Shown here: positions 32,903 to 45,004 of the stretch, one piece after another | How the letters are laid out: each line of letters opens with the position of its first letter | Position numbering within the stretch: position 1 is the first letter of the stretch | Assembly (NCBI GenBank): GCA_009823505.1 | Contig: VZQC01004530.1 | Span: 1,471,693-1,535,692 of the forward strand | Direction of reading: 5' to 3' | Length of the DNA stretch: 64,000 nt | Source: Rhizomys pruinosus | Taxonomy: Eukaryota; Chordata; Mammalia; Rodentia; Spalacidae | The notes under the pieces: model-generated | Told to the model about the DNA's origin: nothing | The model's database searches: none | The model's input: only the letters and a program-made list of their open reading frames with translations | Translations under genes and position numbers: made by a program

Positions 32903-33555
32903 ATCAAACATAACATTTTGTTCTTGAAGCTGACTGTGGATTTGTCATGGCTTCAAAGGAGAATAGTGCCTGAGACTTGAGCAAGAGACAGCTTTGCTGC
33001 TTGAAGTGAGCAGTGGATGAATCAGAGTTAGAAACAAAGCCTATCTGTTAGACATCCCTTGCCACATGGTCAGAAAAGTGTCACTGCAGCTCTAGGGGAG
33101 GGACAGCTCACTGGGCTTTCCACTGAGAGGCTCCCATGCACGGTTTATCCAGTGACGTTTGTCTCCAGCATAGTTTTGAATGACTACTACTAGGCCCCTG
33201 CCGTTTCCGTGGTTACCCATGTCTGCCCTTTCCCAGATTTCACCACCAGGGTTATTTCCTGAAATAATCCAACATGTCCTTTATTTCTGATTTAAAAAAA
33301 AAAAAAAAAAGATTCTGTTCCCAACGTGCAGTATCCTCTTGGTCGTGACCACGGAGTTTCCAGTGGGAACCCATCCTCCTACTCTGATGCTCAAGGTTCC
33401 CTTCAACTAAGAATGTAAGAATGATACTAACTCCTTCAAATTTTAATGAGGTGATCTTCCTAAAACCACCAGCAGCAAGACTCCAAACGGCCTTTATGGT
33501 TGGCAGCCGATTATGACTATCTGCCAGGAATACCCTGGGACATCATCACCTTTCC
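32903..33555. other. unique sequence with a poly(A) run
   Basis: A run of about 18 A at 33294-33310 has no SINE or L1 body that I can attach to it. Confidence 0.4.
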
Positions 33556-33556
33556 T

Positions 33557-33716
33557 TCTTTTTTTTTTTTTAGTCTTTTCGAGACAGGGTCTTCCTGTAG
33601 CCCCAGCTGTCCTGGAACTCACTCTGTAGACCAGGCTGGCCTTGAACTCACAAAGATCCGCCTGCCTCTGCCTCCCAAGTGCTAGGATTAAAGGTGTGTG
33701 CCATCACACCGGGTTT
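33557..33716 (-). mobile_element. B1 SINE, antisense
   Basis: Antisense B1: gagacagggtcttcctgtag, ctgtcctggaactcactctg, gaccaggctggccttgaact, ctgcctctgcctcccaagtg, tgtgtgccatcacaccggg. T run at 33560-33572 is its A tail. Confidence 0.95.
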
Positions 33717-34984
33717 CCAAGACCCCATTCTTAAAGCATATTTTTCTCATGTGGCAAAAGCCAGGGGTTCAGGCAAAGCCAGTGAGCACAGGATTCTGAA
33801 GGAAGCTGGCAGTGCATCGGAATGTGACTAGATGGGACCCAAGTCCTTCTCTGAAAATTCTTTACCATTGTTTCCAGACTGAAATCTCATTGAACTTGTC
33901 CCTGACCCTGCCCAGGTCTCTTCAACACCCTCTCGGTCACTACTGTTGTCCTCCTGAGGCTAGCACAGAGCCTGCCACACTTGAAAAAAATAATAGATGA
34001 TTGGTAATTGCTATAACTCACTTTCAGCTTCCTTCTAACTTCAACAAACATCCATTTATGTCACTACAAGGACATTTTGGGTGCCAAACTGTCAGTATAA
34101 AAATATGTTTGAGATTATTGCTTCTTAATTTAGATTGATACAAAACCAATCAGATACTATGGACACAGTATTTACAAAAAGAACTATGGTCATCCTAAGT
34201 AATGGTCGCTGAACAGCTACTGCTGTCACACATGTGCCTCTTGGTCTCTGCCACAGGTCATGGCTTTCCATTGTTCTCAGTGGAGTAACCTGGGCTCCAT
34301 CCTTGGTTTTGATTGCTTCTGTGTTCTTGCTGGCAATACCCCATGGAGCTGTAAGGCATCAACTCCCAAATCTGCCACATCAGTGTTCCCTTCCAAACCC
34401 TAAGCTCCCATTTGCTGCCTCTCCATGACTGTCCAGAAGACGCCATAAACTCAGCCTGTCTGAAGCTCACTCTTGTGCTTCCTTCCAAGCTGCACCCCCC
34501 ACACACACTGTTTTCTAATTCAGTTGTACACAGCTTGGAATCTAAACCCTCTCTCTTTCTTGCATATCCCACAGTCAGTCCTTGGGCAATCCGGCTTACT
34601 CTGTCACCGGGATCTGTACATTTCTTACCATTCCCCCTTCTCCTACGGCAGGATCAGTTCTTTCCTGGGTTAGAGCTGTCATCCTCCTATTGAACCCTAC
34701 GGTGTGGAACAAAAACCATCCATCTTCATCTGCTAGCTACTCTGTTTTTTGCTAAAGGGAAAAGCCAGAGTTACTCCAAGGCTGGACTTGATTTGGGGTC
34801 CCCTTGTTCTCTGGACAGGGGTCCTGATGCTCCACCGAGTCCCTCCTTGCTGCTCTGAGAGCACACCAGGAACCTCCTCTCTACTGGATTTTGCTGTAGC
34901 AGGTCCCTTGGCCTGCATGCTCTTCCTACGGAGTCAGTGAGATTTTCCCATCACAACGCCACCGTGTGTGTGCAGCCCCTTCCA
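33717..34984. other. unique sequence, no gene seen
   Basis: Frames up to about 100 codons at 34258-34693 on both strands are unrecognised. Confidence 0.4.
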
Positions 34985-35175
34985 GTGCCGCCACTCTACT
35001 TTCTGCCTATAGTTCTCACCTTCTGTACCCTTCCCTGTACAGTATATATTATACTGTTTGGTTATCTGCTTCTTTCCTTGCATAATTCAGTCTACCTGAG
35101 AGATCATGCTTTAATCTGCTTGGAAAAGTGTCTGCCTCCAATCAGAGACACTCTGCAAACATTGTGGAATGAGTA
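34985..35175 (+). mobile_element. possible L2 3' relic
   Basis: tttggttatctgcttctttc, gtctacctgagagatcatgc and gtgtctgcctccaatcag follow the loose order of the L2 3' UTR. Weak. Confidence 0.3.
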
Positions 35176-36744
35176 GGTAAAATATTAGGACATCCTCTTG
35201 GAATAAAAATTCTCAAGCACCTGTCTCAGAAGTCCTATGTCCTAGGTAGCTTGAGTGTCAGACAGACACACAGCTCCCATTCTCCATCTCAACATGAAAA
35301 TTAAGGCTGCTTGGTTCTTTGGTAAATGTTGTTTCCTCCTCTTCCTCCTCTTGGTTCTTTTATTTTTTTTTTCCTTGACAAACCATTCCCGTCTACCCAG
35401 AATGGAAGGTATCCTTGCATTTGTCTAAAACATGGCCAATTAAGGATGGGAACTTTCTGTATCACAATATCCTGCTTGCTGGGAGGAATCTAATCAAATG
35501 GGACCATGCTTAAAGGACCAAGCTCTCCTGGCAAGCTGGTTAAACACCATCGAATCCAGGAAGAGTAGGCCCAACTGTTAGCATTTTACCAGAAGCTCCA
35601 AAGGGCAAGAAACCAACAAAGACATTCCTTGAACAAGGCTGAGCTCCTTTCTCATACAAGAACACTCTGATGCCTACATATTTGATTTTTTTCCTAGTCA
35701 CTTGTTTTCTAAGTCATCTCAGGTGTTAGAACAAAATAAAGTACATGGGGTAACTTTTAATATTCAGCTCCATGTCAACTTTCTTGTTCATGGGTGGCAT
35801 CTTCTCTCCCCCAGGATGCAAGAAAGGAAGCGTATTTCCAGGACTCTTGTGTGGACAGGAATCCTATTTGTGAGGCTTTTACCTTTGTGACCTCACTTAG
35901 TCCAAAATAAATTTCTCCAAATTGGGAAAACCTTACAGGCAAGTTAATATTGGAAAATGAGTAGAGACTTGAAAGGGGAGGAACACTGTAAGTGAAGGAA
36001 AAAGTGTGTATAAATCTGGAGTCATACATGTGCCTGACATCAGACAGCAGATGATATTCAATGTGGTCAGGGATTTCATTCTCTCTGCATTACTTAACAC
36101 TGGGGGTATATTTTAAGAAATGCGTTAGGCAACTTGGTTGTTGTATAAAGATCATAGACACAAAGGACAGCAATGGTTAGCATATCACTGCGTGATATGA
36201 AAAACTCCCGCTGCAAGTTTGGTCAGTACGAACTGGAATGCCATTGTAAGGCAGAAGACCGTACCCATGAGATGAGAATGGAAAGTGGACAAGACAATGG
36301 GAAAAGGCCAGTGTTTTCCACAGCAGAGTCCATGCTTCATGCAGGGCACATGAGCGTGGTTTGCCCCCTGCAGAAATGTGGGCTGAGTCATGGAGGAAGA
36401 GAGGGACAAGGAGGAGTTCCTCAGCTGCCTGTTGACCTTCTCAGACCTCACATAAAGTGCTCAGCTCCGGCATCTATCCAGTCACCATTAGATAGTTGGC
36501 TGTGAGTCTAGGTAACTTTATCTTGAATGTATGAGTAATCCATGCTCTGGATCTCAAAAGGCCTTTCCCAGGAAAGTGTTCTCTGCACCTCCATTTTCCT
36601 TCTCTCTTTCCTTTCCCTGCATTATCAGCTTAAGCATCAGCTCGAGCAAGAACCTCAGGATCCACTGAGACCCTGTCTTTACCATCCTGACCTCCATGTT
36701 GCTTCCTGTGCACAGTCTATCCTGCTATCCTAGCCTGTTCCTTT
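35176..36744. other. unique sequence, no gene seen
   Basis: No repeat family or gene recognised. Confidence 0.4.
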
Positions 36745-36760
36745 GAGGCAATGCCTTCTA

Positions 36761-36761
36761 C

Positions 36762-36800
<39 letters not shown>

Positions 36801-36990
36801 TAGTGTACTGCCTGACTGTGTATAAGTGCACCCATTTTGTGCAAATGCCCACAGAGTCAGAAGCAAGTGTCCAATCCCCCTGGAACTGGAGATATGGATG
36901 GTTTAGCAGCCACATAGGTGCTGGGGATTGAACCCAGGTCCTCTACAAGAGCAACCTGTGCTCTTTACCACTGAACCGTCTCTCCAGCTT
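36761..36990 (-). mobile_element. B3-like SINE, antisense, with (TTA)n tail
   Basis: Target-site duplication gaggcaatgccttcta (36745-36760) and gaagcaatgccttctta (36991-37007). The A tail has become a (TTA)n microsatellite (36761-36797 on the plus strand). Confidence 0.93.
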
Positions 36991-37106
36991 GAAGCAATGC
37001 CTTCTTAGCCCGAGTTCGCATTCTATTTCCTGTGGATACTGAGCTGCAACCAGTGTTTTTTCCACTGTTATTTCTTCAGTACCTAGTATGCCCAAGGGAT
37101 ATTCTT

Positions 37107-37359
37107 TTTTTTTTTTTATTATTAATTTTATTTATTTCTGTATGTGTATGAATGTACTGTCTGCATGCAAGTTTGTGCACCCGTGTCGTGCAATGCCGCG
37201 GAGGTCAGAAGAGGGTGTCGGATTCCCCTGGAACTGGAGTTCTCCTGGAATTGGAGTTTCAGACGGTTCTCAGCCGCCATGTGGGTGCTGGGGATCGAAC
37301 CCGGGTCCTCTGCAAGAGCGGTCGGCGCTCTTAACCGCTAGGCCATCTCTCCAGCCCCT
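37107..37359 (-). mobile_element. B2 SINE, duplicated-centre subfamily, antisense
   Basis: Target-site duplication caagggatattctt at 37093-37106 and 37360-37373, perfect. CpG-rich body (gtgcaatgccgcggaggtc), both centre blocks present, B box intact (antisense gatcgaacccgg). Among the least mutated copies in the window. Confidence 0.97.
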
Positions 37360-37373
37360 CAAGGGATATTCTT

Positions 37374-37660
37374 AATAATCACTTAAATAATAACTATTTA
37401 ATAAATGAATCAATAAACGAGTAAATGAATGAAAGAAAATATCATTAAGACATTAACATTGTTAAATATGGTCATCAGGATAACTAATCTTGCAAATGAG
37501 AAAATAATTTGTAACAGTTCTGCTACGCACATAGGACACATTTTAAGATATCCAATAGATGTCTAGTATTCTACATATACTATGTTTTTTCCTATACATA
37601 TATTTATAATGAAACATAGTTCATAAATAAGGCAGGTAGAATGTTAACCAGAGTGACCGA
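37374..37660. other. AT-rich unique sequence
   Basis: Nothing recognised. Confidence 0.35.
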
Positions 37661-37663
37661 TTA

Positions 37664-37870
37664 GGGCTGGAGAGATGGCTCAGAAGTTAAGACCACTGGC
37701 TACTCTTGCAGAGGACCTGGGTTCAAGTCCCAGCACCCACGTGGTGGCTCACAATCATTCAGGGGATCTGATGCTCTCTTCTGTCTTCCATGGGCACTGC
37801 ATGAAATGGTTCGACTTACACACATGCCAATAATATACTCAGACACATAGAATCTAAAACAAACACTAAA
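37664..37870 (+). mobile_element. B2/B3 SINE
   Basis: gggctggagagatggctcag head, ggttcaagtccc B box, gtggtggctcacaatcattc, gatctgatgctctcttctgt. The 'ctccagttccagg' block is missing, giving a more mouse-like B2 layout. Confidence 0.9.
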
Positions 37871-38039
37871 ATTTATAAGAGTAACTGACATATATAGAAC
37901 AATTATAACAGTATATTAGAGTGAAAGCTTGTGAATGTTCTTTCTTTCCATCTATCATCTCAGAATGTACTCACTTTTCTTATGCTGTGAGATGGTACAA
38001 TGCTACATGACGAGACGAAGTAGGGTGGATGATGTAGGC

Positions 38040-38350
38040 ATTATGAATTGGTGTTAGATTACTAAATGAGGATTCCTGAAGCACAAGAATCATGAGAGTT
38101 CAGCGGTCCATTAGGTGGTCAGGATGGCTAGGTGACTGATGAGTACTGTGTGTTTGTGTGTGTGTATCATGATATCACAGTGGTCCATTAGGTGACCAGG
38201 ATGGATCAATGACTGATAAGTACTTAGTTTATACATCATGAATGCAATAAGGATCCCTGGAACAAAGCATCATGATACCACAGCAGTCCATCCAGTGACC
38301 AGAATGGCTAAGTTCTGCTGGGTAAGTAATGGATATAGCACAGATATAAT
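38040..38350 (+). repeat. locally repeated module, three partial copies
   Basis: Blocks beginning atcatga at 38090, 38166 and 38269 share cacagcggtccattaggtga and ccaggatggct-like text. The lead-in ggattcctgaagcacaaga (38071) recurs as ggatccctggaacaaagc (38251). Copies are diverged and unequally spaced. Confidence 0.75.
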
Positions 38351-38655
38351 GATCAAAGGATTGGTTTATCTTGCAGTTGGGTAGAAGCAAGAAAGTACAA
38401 GATTTCATCATGCTACCAAGACTATCAAGTAATGTGAAACTTATAAGTTGCTTATTTTTGTAATTTTGTGTTGAATGATTTCAAACTATTGGTTATGGAC
38501 AACTGAACCTACAGAAAGCAAAAGTTCAGATAAGGAGCAACTACTATGGTATAGTAATGTGTTAATCAAGCTAGGTTATGCTGTAGTACTAACCCTCAAA
38601 GTATATGGCCTCACAATATTCAACATAAAAAATGTTCCCAGAAGCCTCATTCATG
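38351..38655. other. unique sequence
   Basis: Nothing recognised. Confidence 0.35.
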
Positions 38656-38659
38656 ATAG

Positions 38660-39187
38660 AGCTGTGATAATTACTCTTGCTTGTCACCTTGGCTGGATGT
38701 GGAACTGACTAAAAGACAGGCCTCTGGGAGAATCTATAAGGATATTTTCTGGAAGGATTAGTGGAAAAGAGGAGAGACTGTTCCCAGAGTATGTGGCACC
38801 TTCCCATGATGGCGAAGACAGAGGGAGGTCAGAAGGAATAGTCTCCAATTTTGCCTGTTGTCAATGCTGGCCAGTGAGTGCATCTGTCTTGCTGCTGCCA
38901 ATGCTTCCGCCATCCTTCATTACATCAGAACCCAGTTTATTCAGTCTTCCATGTAGACTGAAGAACTATGCTCTCCAGGAGTCCTTCAGGCCTTCATCAC
39001 CAAACTGGAACTTTTGAGGCATCCAGCTTCATAAATTGTGCAGCTAACCAGTTCTTTGCCTGTCATGGTCACACATGGCCACTATTGAACTACCTAACCA
39101 GAACTGTGTATGCCAATCAAATAAGTCCTCTTTGCAATATCTATTGTTTCTATAGGTTCTGCTACTTTAGAGAACCCTGACTAATAT
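38660..39187 (+). mobile_element. ERVL/MLT2-type solitary LTR-like repeat
   Basis: Opens with cttgtcaccttggctggatg and 'cctctgggagaatctataag', and closes with ggttctgctactttagagaa then ccctgactaata, the familiar antisense end of MLT2-type LTRs. No internal retroviral sequence adjoins it. Family name is my best match from memory of the class, not a search. Confidence 0.55.
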
Positions 39188-39189
39188 AA

Positions 39190-39480
39190 GCACTAAACTG
39201 AAAACAAGCCAAAGTTCATTCACCATGTGTGTTTAAGCAAAGTATAGTATGTCTACACTGTGGAAAACTACTCATTTTAAAATAGAAATGTGGATACAAC
39301 AGTTTTGACATATTCCCATGAAGATTGTGCTAAGTGTAAAAAGGGCAATCTGAAAAGGTTTACTTATATTTGGTATTATAATACTCTGAACATAATGATA
39401 CTGAATTTTACAATAAAAATGACTAAAATGTAAAATTACATATATATATTACCATAATTAGAACATTCAAAAAGTTTTTA
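39190..39480 (+). mobile_element. ancient L1 (L1M-type) 3' fragment
   Basis: gtatagtatgtctacactgt, ggaaaactactcattttaaa, and gaagattgtgctaagtgtaa parallel the end of ORF2 in old mammalian L1 copies (imaged best as '...ggaatactactcag...'). Confidence 0.55.
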
Positions 39481-40940
39481 TATTGTATGTATCCACTTAT
39501 GTGTTATCAAAATGATAAATTTGCAGATATGGAGAACTTATTAGTGGGGACAGGAGTCAGGGAAGAGTCTGGGACTACAGAAGGGCAGTGCGGGGCACCC
39601 TGTGCTGGAACCGAAGGCAGGACACAGTGAACAGCTGGTGTCTTGGCTTAGGGGAAGGGTTCTGTGGAAAGCTTCTTTCTTGGTGTGGAGGAGAAGTGCA
39701 TGGAACATTGTTGATGTGGGGGAGAAGTTGGGGCAGGAATGACACAGCTCAGAAATAGTGAGATGCCTTGGCAAAACTGAGCAACAAGAAAGGATTAATC
39801 TCACTTATGCTTCACACCCTGCTGGCTCAGCTGGGGGTTCTAGTCCAGACCAGGCACAGGCTTCCAGAGCCCCCACATCTAGAACATCACCAGTCAGTCA
39901 CCTCCTCCAGGGAAAGGGACTTGGCAAATTATCCCTGGTTCTTCCAGCCTTCTACCTGGGAACAGTGCTTACCTCTTCCATAGCTCATGGGCCAAAGGGG
40001 CCTCTGGATGTTCTGCTTGCCCTTGGCTGGGAAGCTCAGGCCTGCCATGTATGCGGAACCATGGGCATCAGAATGCTGGTGCAGCATCAAGACGGTACTG
40101 CTGATTTCAATCACACAAACAGCTAGGATATCCATGTGTGTTGTGTTTATTACATCAAAGACCAATGAAACAGTGCCCTCCCTCCAGCAATTAGTGAAAT
40201 GCAAGAGAACAGCAATGAAATAACCAACATCCTTCATCAAAAAATAAAACTGTGAATAGTAGAGTCTACAAATACTATATATATATATATATATATATTT
40301 AATATATATATATTTAACATAAGTAGGAATAGTAAGAGATGAGCCATAATAATACTAAAATAATAAGTATTAAAATATACCATAAAAGTAATTAAACAGC
40401 CAATTCTTTACTTTTGGAATTTTCCATTGAATGTTTTCAGATCATGGTTATTGGCAGGCACCTATGACCTCAGAATGATAAAATCTAGGACCCTAGTGTC
40501 CTGATGGCTCACCACTGTAGGTGAATCTTTATATTGGGTCTCTGTTTCACTTTTCAGAAAAAGTGAGTTTTTTTTTTTTTTAAGAATTGTTCATGAAAAT
40601 GCAGCTATGTCAGCAAATAAGTTCTCCTTGGCTTGTGCTTTGAGCTCCAAATGCTTGTGGAAAGTAACTGTTACATTGTCTTGGAAGTAGTGCAAATGAC
40701 CTTTAACCTTACTATTAGAAAACATTGTGCCCCATTTAAAAAGTGACTCATATGTGTTTGAACTTCTACATATTTAGGGCGGTTCTGTGAAAGATACTAG
40801 GAAGAGGGGGATGGGCCCTTAGAATAAAAACCTCAAGAAAGATAAATACCATGTAGCTAGGACTTTGAAGAAAAAATATAGCACTAAGCAACAAACCCCT
40901 AGAATGCTTCCAGAATGACTAACTAAATGTGCTTGGTAAC
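39481..40940. other. mainly unique sequence, no gene seen
   Basis: (AT)n at 40276-40316 and a T run at 40567-40581. Frames at 39541-40240 on both strands are unrecognised. Confidence 0.4.
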
Positions 40941-40949
40941 GATAAAATC

Positions 40950-41158
40950 ACAGCTAAAGAGATGGCTCAGCAGAAGAGCACTAGCTGTTCTTGCAGAGGA
41001 CCCAGGTTCCATTCCCAACATCCACATGGTGGCCAGCAACTGTCTGTAACTCCTGTTCCAGGGGATCTGATGTCCTCTTCTGGCCTCCACCAGCATTACA
41101 GACATGAGTGCACTTACATGTAGGCAAAACTCATACACGTAAAGTAAAAATGAAATTT
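40950..41158 (+). mobile_element. B3-like SINE, first of three adjacent
   Basis: agctaaagagatggctcagc head, ggttccattcccaacatcc, ctcctgttccaggggatctg, tail aaagtaaaaatgaaa. Confidence 0.88.
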
Positions 41159-41159
41159 A

Positions 41160-41372
41160 GGGACTTGAGAGATGGTTCAGTGGTTAAGAACACTGGCTTT
41201 TCTTGCAGAAGACCTGGGTTCAAATCCCAGAACACACATGGTGGCTAGCCATCCATAACTCCAGTTCCAGGGGATCCAATGCCCTCTTCTGTCCGCTGTG
41301 GGTATTGCACAACATGGGTGTGCTTACATACATGCAGGCAATATACACATACACATAAAATAAAAAGTAAAA
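41160..41372 (+). mobile_element. B3-like SINE, second of three adjacent
   Basis: gggacttgagagatggttca head, ggttcaaatccc B box, ctccagttccaggggatcca, tail aaaataaaaagtaaaaa. Confidence 0.9.
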
Positions 41373-41383
41373 ATATCAAATCA

Positions 41384-41570
41384 TGGGCTGGAGAGATGGC
41401 TCAGTGGTTAAGAGTATTTGTTGATCTTCCAGAGGACCTGAGTTCATTCCCAGAACTCAGACCTGGGTGGCTAGCAACCACCTAGCCCCAAGAGACTGAC
41501 ACGTCTTCGGGCCTCATGTGTATATGCATTTCACCCACACGTGCACGCACACACAAATAAAACTAAAAAA
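41384..41570 (+). mobile_element. B2/B3 SINE, third of three adjacent
   Basis: gggctggagagatggctcag head, gagttcattcccagaactca, then a divergent 3' half ending cacacaaataaaactaaaaa. Confidence 0.85.
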
Positions 41571-41574
41571 TATG

Positions 41575-44205
41575 AAGTCAGATATTTTGTCATGTAGAAA
41601 TTTAAAATAAGTTTTTCTCTGTATCTTGTTCTTTGTCCAGAAACAATCGCATTTGTCCTAATTGCTTAGGACTTGGGACGGTGGCAAAGCCATCCTAATT
41701 GAGCATCCATTGGCTTTGGTCTTGTTTGTGGGCAGCAGCTTGAACATCCACAGCACTGCTAAGCCATTATCCCTATTGGACAAGTAAGGTGATCTGTCCT
41801 AAGTGGCTGTTGGCAGTCAGGACTGGGGCCTGCAGGGTGCTTCACTCAGTGTGTTCTTCCTTTCTTCATCCCTTGCTGTGGGAGTCTGAACCACCAGCAC
41901 TGCGGTCTGGCCTTCAAGTTCCTTTTCCAGACTCCGGTCAACTTCTCTAGTCAGAGGACAGATACCTCCTTAAACTCTGGCATTAAAAGCCAACCCTCAA
42001 ATGGCTTCTGCGAATGCCGATTTTCCTCCTATTCCTTCTCTGTCTCTACAGCCCAAATCATACCTGTTCTGCAGATGTCAGATTATGTGTTGGCCCCGTA
42101 CAAGTCTTCATCCTTGCCTTGAAATCTCTCAGATGCAAAGCAAAAAATCAAAGTCTGCCCCTAGACAGATGGATGATGCCTCCCCGAAAGGCAGTCGGTT
42201 CTCTGTCCCTTCGTTCTCCCTCCAGCATTTGCTATTCCTGTCTAGTCTACCGGGTTAATGTTAAGGAGCTGTTTCTACTTAATTCAGATAACAACAGCGA
42301 AGTTCTGACCGATGTGAAGTTTAATGCTGAATGCAGTGATGAGGAGGACCCAGCGGGCCCCTTCGGCATTCCCAAACCTTTTGTGTGAAGTGAACACTAA
42401 TGCACTTGAGCACTTCTACCAGGCGCTGAGATCCTTGACAGTGAAGAACATCTGCAGGGGCAGGACTCAGGGACACAGGGCTTTTCTAAGCAGGGTCTCA
42501 TTCTTACTAGCACCCTTGATCTTTATGAAGTCCAGTATGGAGTGATGGTGTATTCCTGGCCAAGTCAAGATCCACTAGGCTCCAGGAAGGATGGTCCCAC
42601 CACTCGGGATCTCCAATAGGCTATTGTGGCTTCATCCATCCAAAATGACAAGGTTAGAAAGTCCCGAGCATCCACAAGAATAAGCAGAAATGAGAGAGGG
42701 CCTCGCATTCTTAGGAGTTATCATTTATTATTATAACCTTGCTCATTTCTAGAGCGATCCTGGAACATTTAAAAACTTACAGTAAAATAAGATGGCAACA
42801 TAATACTACTATTTAAAATAAAATGATAGATTAATACCAGAGAACTCCAGACTATTCCATTTAACTTCATGTAGAGAAGTCTTTGAAATTAAGTTAAGTG
42901 GCTCCAGGCTTTTTATTTATAGAACAACTTGGATGTTGGTCTGAGAAGTGAGATATACAAGATTCCAAATAAACTCGAGTCACAAAGAACTGTAAGTAAC
43001 GAAGAACCATGCGGATGAAAAAGAAATCCTTTAAATACCCTGCCTAATTGATAGGAAAAGCATTTTGTATTAGATAAAACCCAATAAAATGACTTAAAGA
43101 CAGGATGTAAAAATTATATATCTGTACACATATAGAATCACAAAACCTGTACCACCGTGCTGTGCCCTGAGGGAAGAAGAAAAGCAAACAGGAAGAAAAG
43201 TGGGATTGCTATTTAAAGAGGGAAAAAAAGTAAATTCCATCCCTCCTTTCCAAGAGGGGCCATAGAAGTGAAATGTGGGTGTGGGGTACAGCCTGGCTCA
43301 GGGCCCAGCAAGGCAAGCACAGTCCTCAGATTGAGTTAGCAAAAGGCGCCCCCTCGGGGTGGATGCAGCCCTTTGATTGTGAGGCTGCTAGACAAAAGCA
43401 TCTTTACATCCCAGGAAATGGAGCCTGCCCAGGTGCTTGGCTTCAGGCTGCCACCTTGTCTCAGAGAGTGTGAATTTCATGACTGACCTTACCTGCCTAG
43501 CAGCATTCTGAACAAAGTGCCTGGGCTCTGGGTGGGGGGCATTGGATTGCAGCCTCTATTATAATTTTGAAATTAAACCGAACCTCTCTGTACTCTGGTT
43601 CTCCCTTGCAAAGTGTGAAGTCAAGACCCAGTCAGATGTGCTCCCACAGGGAGGATCGAATGGACTTGATCCTGGGAAAGGCTGGGTTAATTGGCCATCG
43701 TTATGCAGGAACTAAACTCTTTAGATTAGTCAGAATGGGCCTCATTTACCTTTCAGAAATAAGATGCCTTTCCTTTTGGCTTCCTAACACATTCTTATTC
43801 CAACATTTTAAAGTACATTCATGTTTGTATTGTCTTCATTTAGATTTTTAAATTTTCAAGTAAATAGTAAGAATATGAATAACTCACAACACCATAATGT
43901 CTGCTCTTTATAGCCCATGACCCCATGCGGGAGGCATTGTCAGAGCAAGCTTTTCCTGTATCCTCGAGCTCTGCTCCTTTATAATCCCTACCCAGTGATC
44001 ATACCCCACAGATGCAGTGCAAACAAGGCGTAATCTACATTTGGGGAGCATGTAGAGAGGTTCTTATTTTTATGAATATGCTTGAGATATTTTCCTGTTG
44101 GAACACTTGTTAAACAAAGAAGAACACAACAGCTTCACTATTTCACAGTAGCAGGATGCTGTTGACCTGCTGGGAAGATGCTTTGGGGTTACAGCATCAA
44201 CAGAG
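41575..44205. other. long unique interval, no gene supported
   Basis: The best frame is 42014-42388 (plus, 124 codons). A pyrimidine tract plus AG (tctctgtctctacag, near 42035-42050) precedes part of it, but I see no donor site or known domain, so I do not call an exon. No rodent SINE in 2.6 kb, which is unusual for this window. Confidence 0.4.
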
Positions 44206-44217
44206 AGGAAACTTTTT

Positions 44218-44368
44218 CTTTTTTGGTCTTTTTGAGACAGGGTCTCCCTGTAGCTCCAGCTGTCCTGGAACTCACTCTGTAGACCAGGCTGGCCTTGAAT
44301 TCATAGAGATCAGCCTGCCTCTGCCTCCCAGGTGCTGGAATTAAAGGCATGTGCCACCACATTGGCTG
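44218..44368 (-). mobile_element. B1 SINE, antisense
   Basis: Full antisense B1 from gtctttttgagacagggtct to catgtgccaccacattgg. Flanked by an imperfect repeat, agagaggaaacttttt / agagagaacttttt. Confidence 0.95.
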
Positions 44369-44403
44369 AGAGAGAACTTTTTAAGCAGTTGAAGATTTAG
44401 TTA

Positions 44404-44653
44404 CTAGTGGCTAGGGAGACAACTCGGTCAGTAAAATGCCTGAGAACTGAGTTCAAGCCCCACTTACTCACATTAAAAACGCAAAAGAAACAAAAGCCAG
44501 GTATGGTGGTAGACACCCATAATCCCAGTACTGGGGACTGGGAGACAGGAAGATCTCTGGGCTCCCTGGCCAGCAAGGTTGGCCTGCTTGGGGACCTCCA
44601 AGCCAATGAGAGAGTTCATCTCAATAGACAGTGTAGACATTTCCTAAGGAAGG

Positions 44654-44688
<35 letters not shown>
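44404..44688 (+). mobile_element. composite SINE with (CA)n tail
   Basis: Head gtggctagggagacaactcg, gagttcaagcccc, B1-like middle gccaggtatggtggtagaca, cccagtactggggactggga, then (CA)16 at 44656-44687. The best-preserved copy of this family here. Confidence 0.75.
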
Positions 44689-44692
<4 letters not shown>

Positions 44693-44942
44693 TGCGCACA
44701 CCACACACTCATACATACCTGTTACTAAAATTCCCTTTGGGAGCCACTGGAGCCACCCCCCCAATACAAAACGAGCTACTATTTCACCAACCAGCTATTT
44801 CATTGGGCTTCCTAACAGAGCAATGGGCAAATGGGCTACTTACAGAAATTTGGGTTTACCCCACACACACAACAAGGTCACACAGGACAATCTCCATCCC
44901 ACCATGGATCCCAACTTTGCAGCAGCCATACAAAATGGTGGG

Positions 44943-45004
44943 AGAGCCGGTGTGGTGGCATATGCCTTTAATCCTAGCACTTGGGAGGCAGAGGCAGGTG
45001 GATA
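44943..45004 (+). mobile_element. B1 SINE fragment, 3' truncated
   Basis: About 62 bases of the B1 5' part (ggtgtggtggcatatgcctt; cacttgggaggcagaggcag) and then abrupt non-B1 sequence. Confidence 0.8.

Noticed and set aside
37144..37341. Recurrent ~65-codon frame beginning MYECTVCMQVC at 507, 1122, 6366, 9306, 31593 and 37144
   Set aside because: It is the antisense translation of the B2 SINE. It appears wherever a B2 is little mutated and shows no independent coding signal.
42014..42388. Possible exon after the pyrimidine tract near 42040
   Set aside because: No matching donor site, no known domain and no neighbouring exon; kept only as a low-interest observation.
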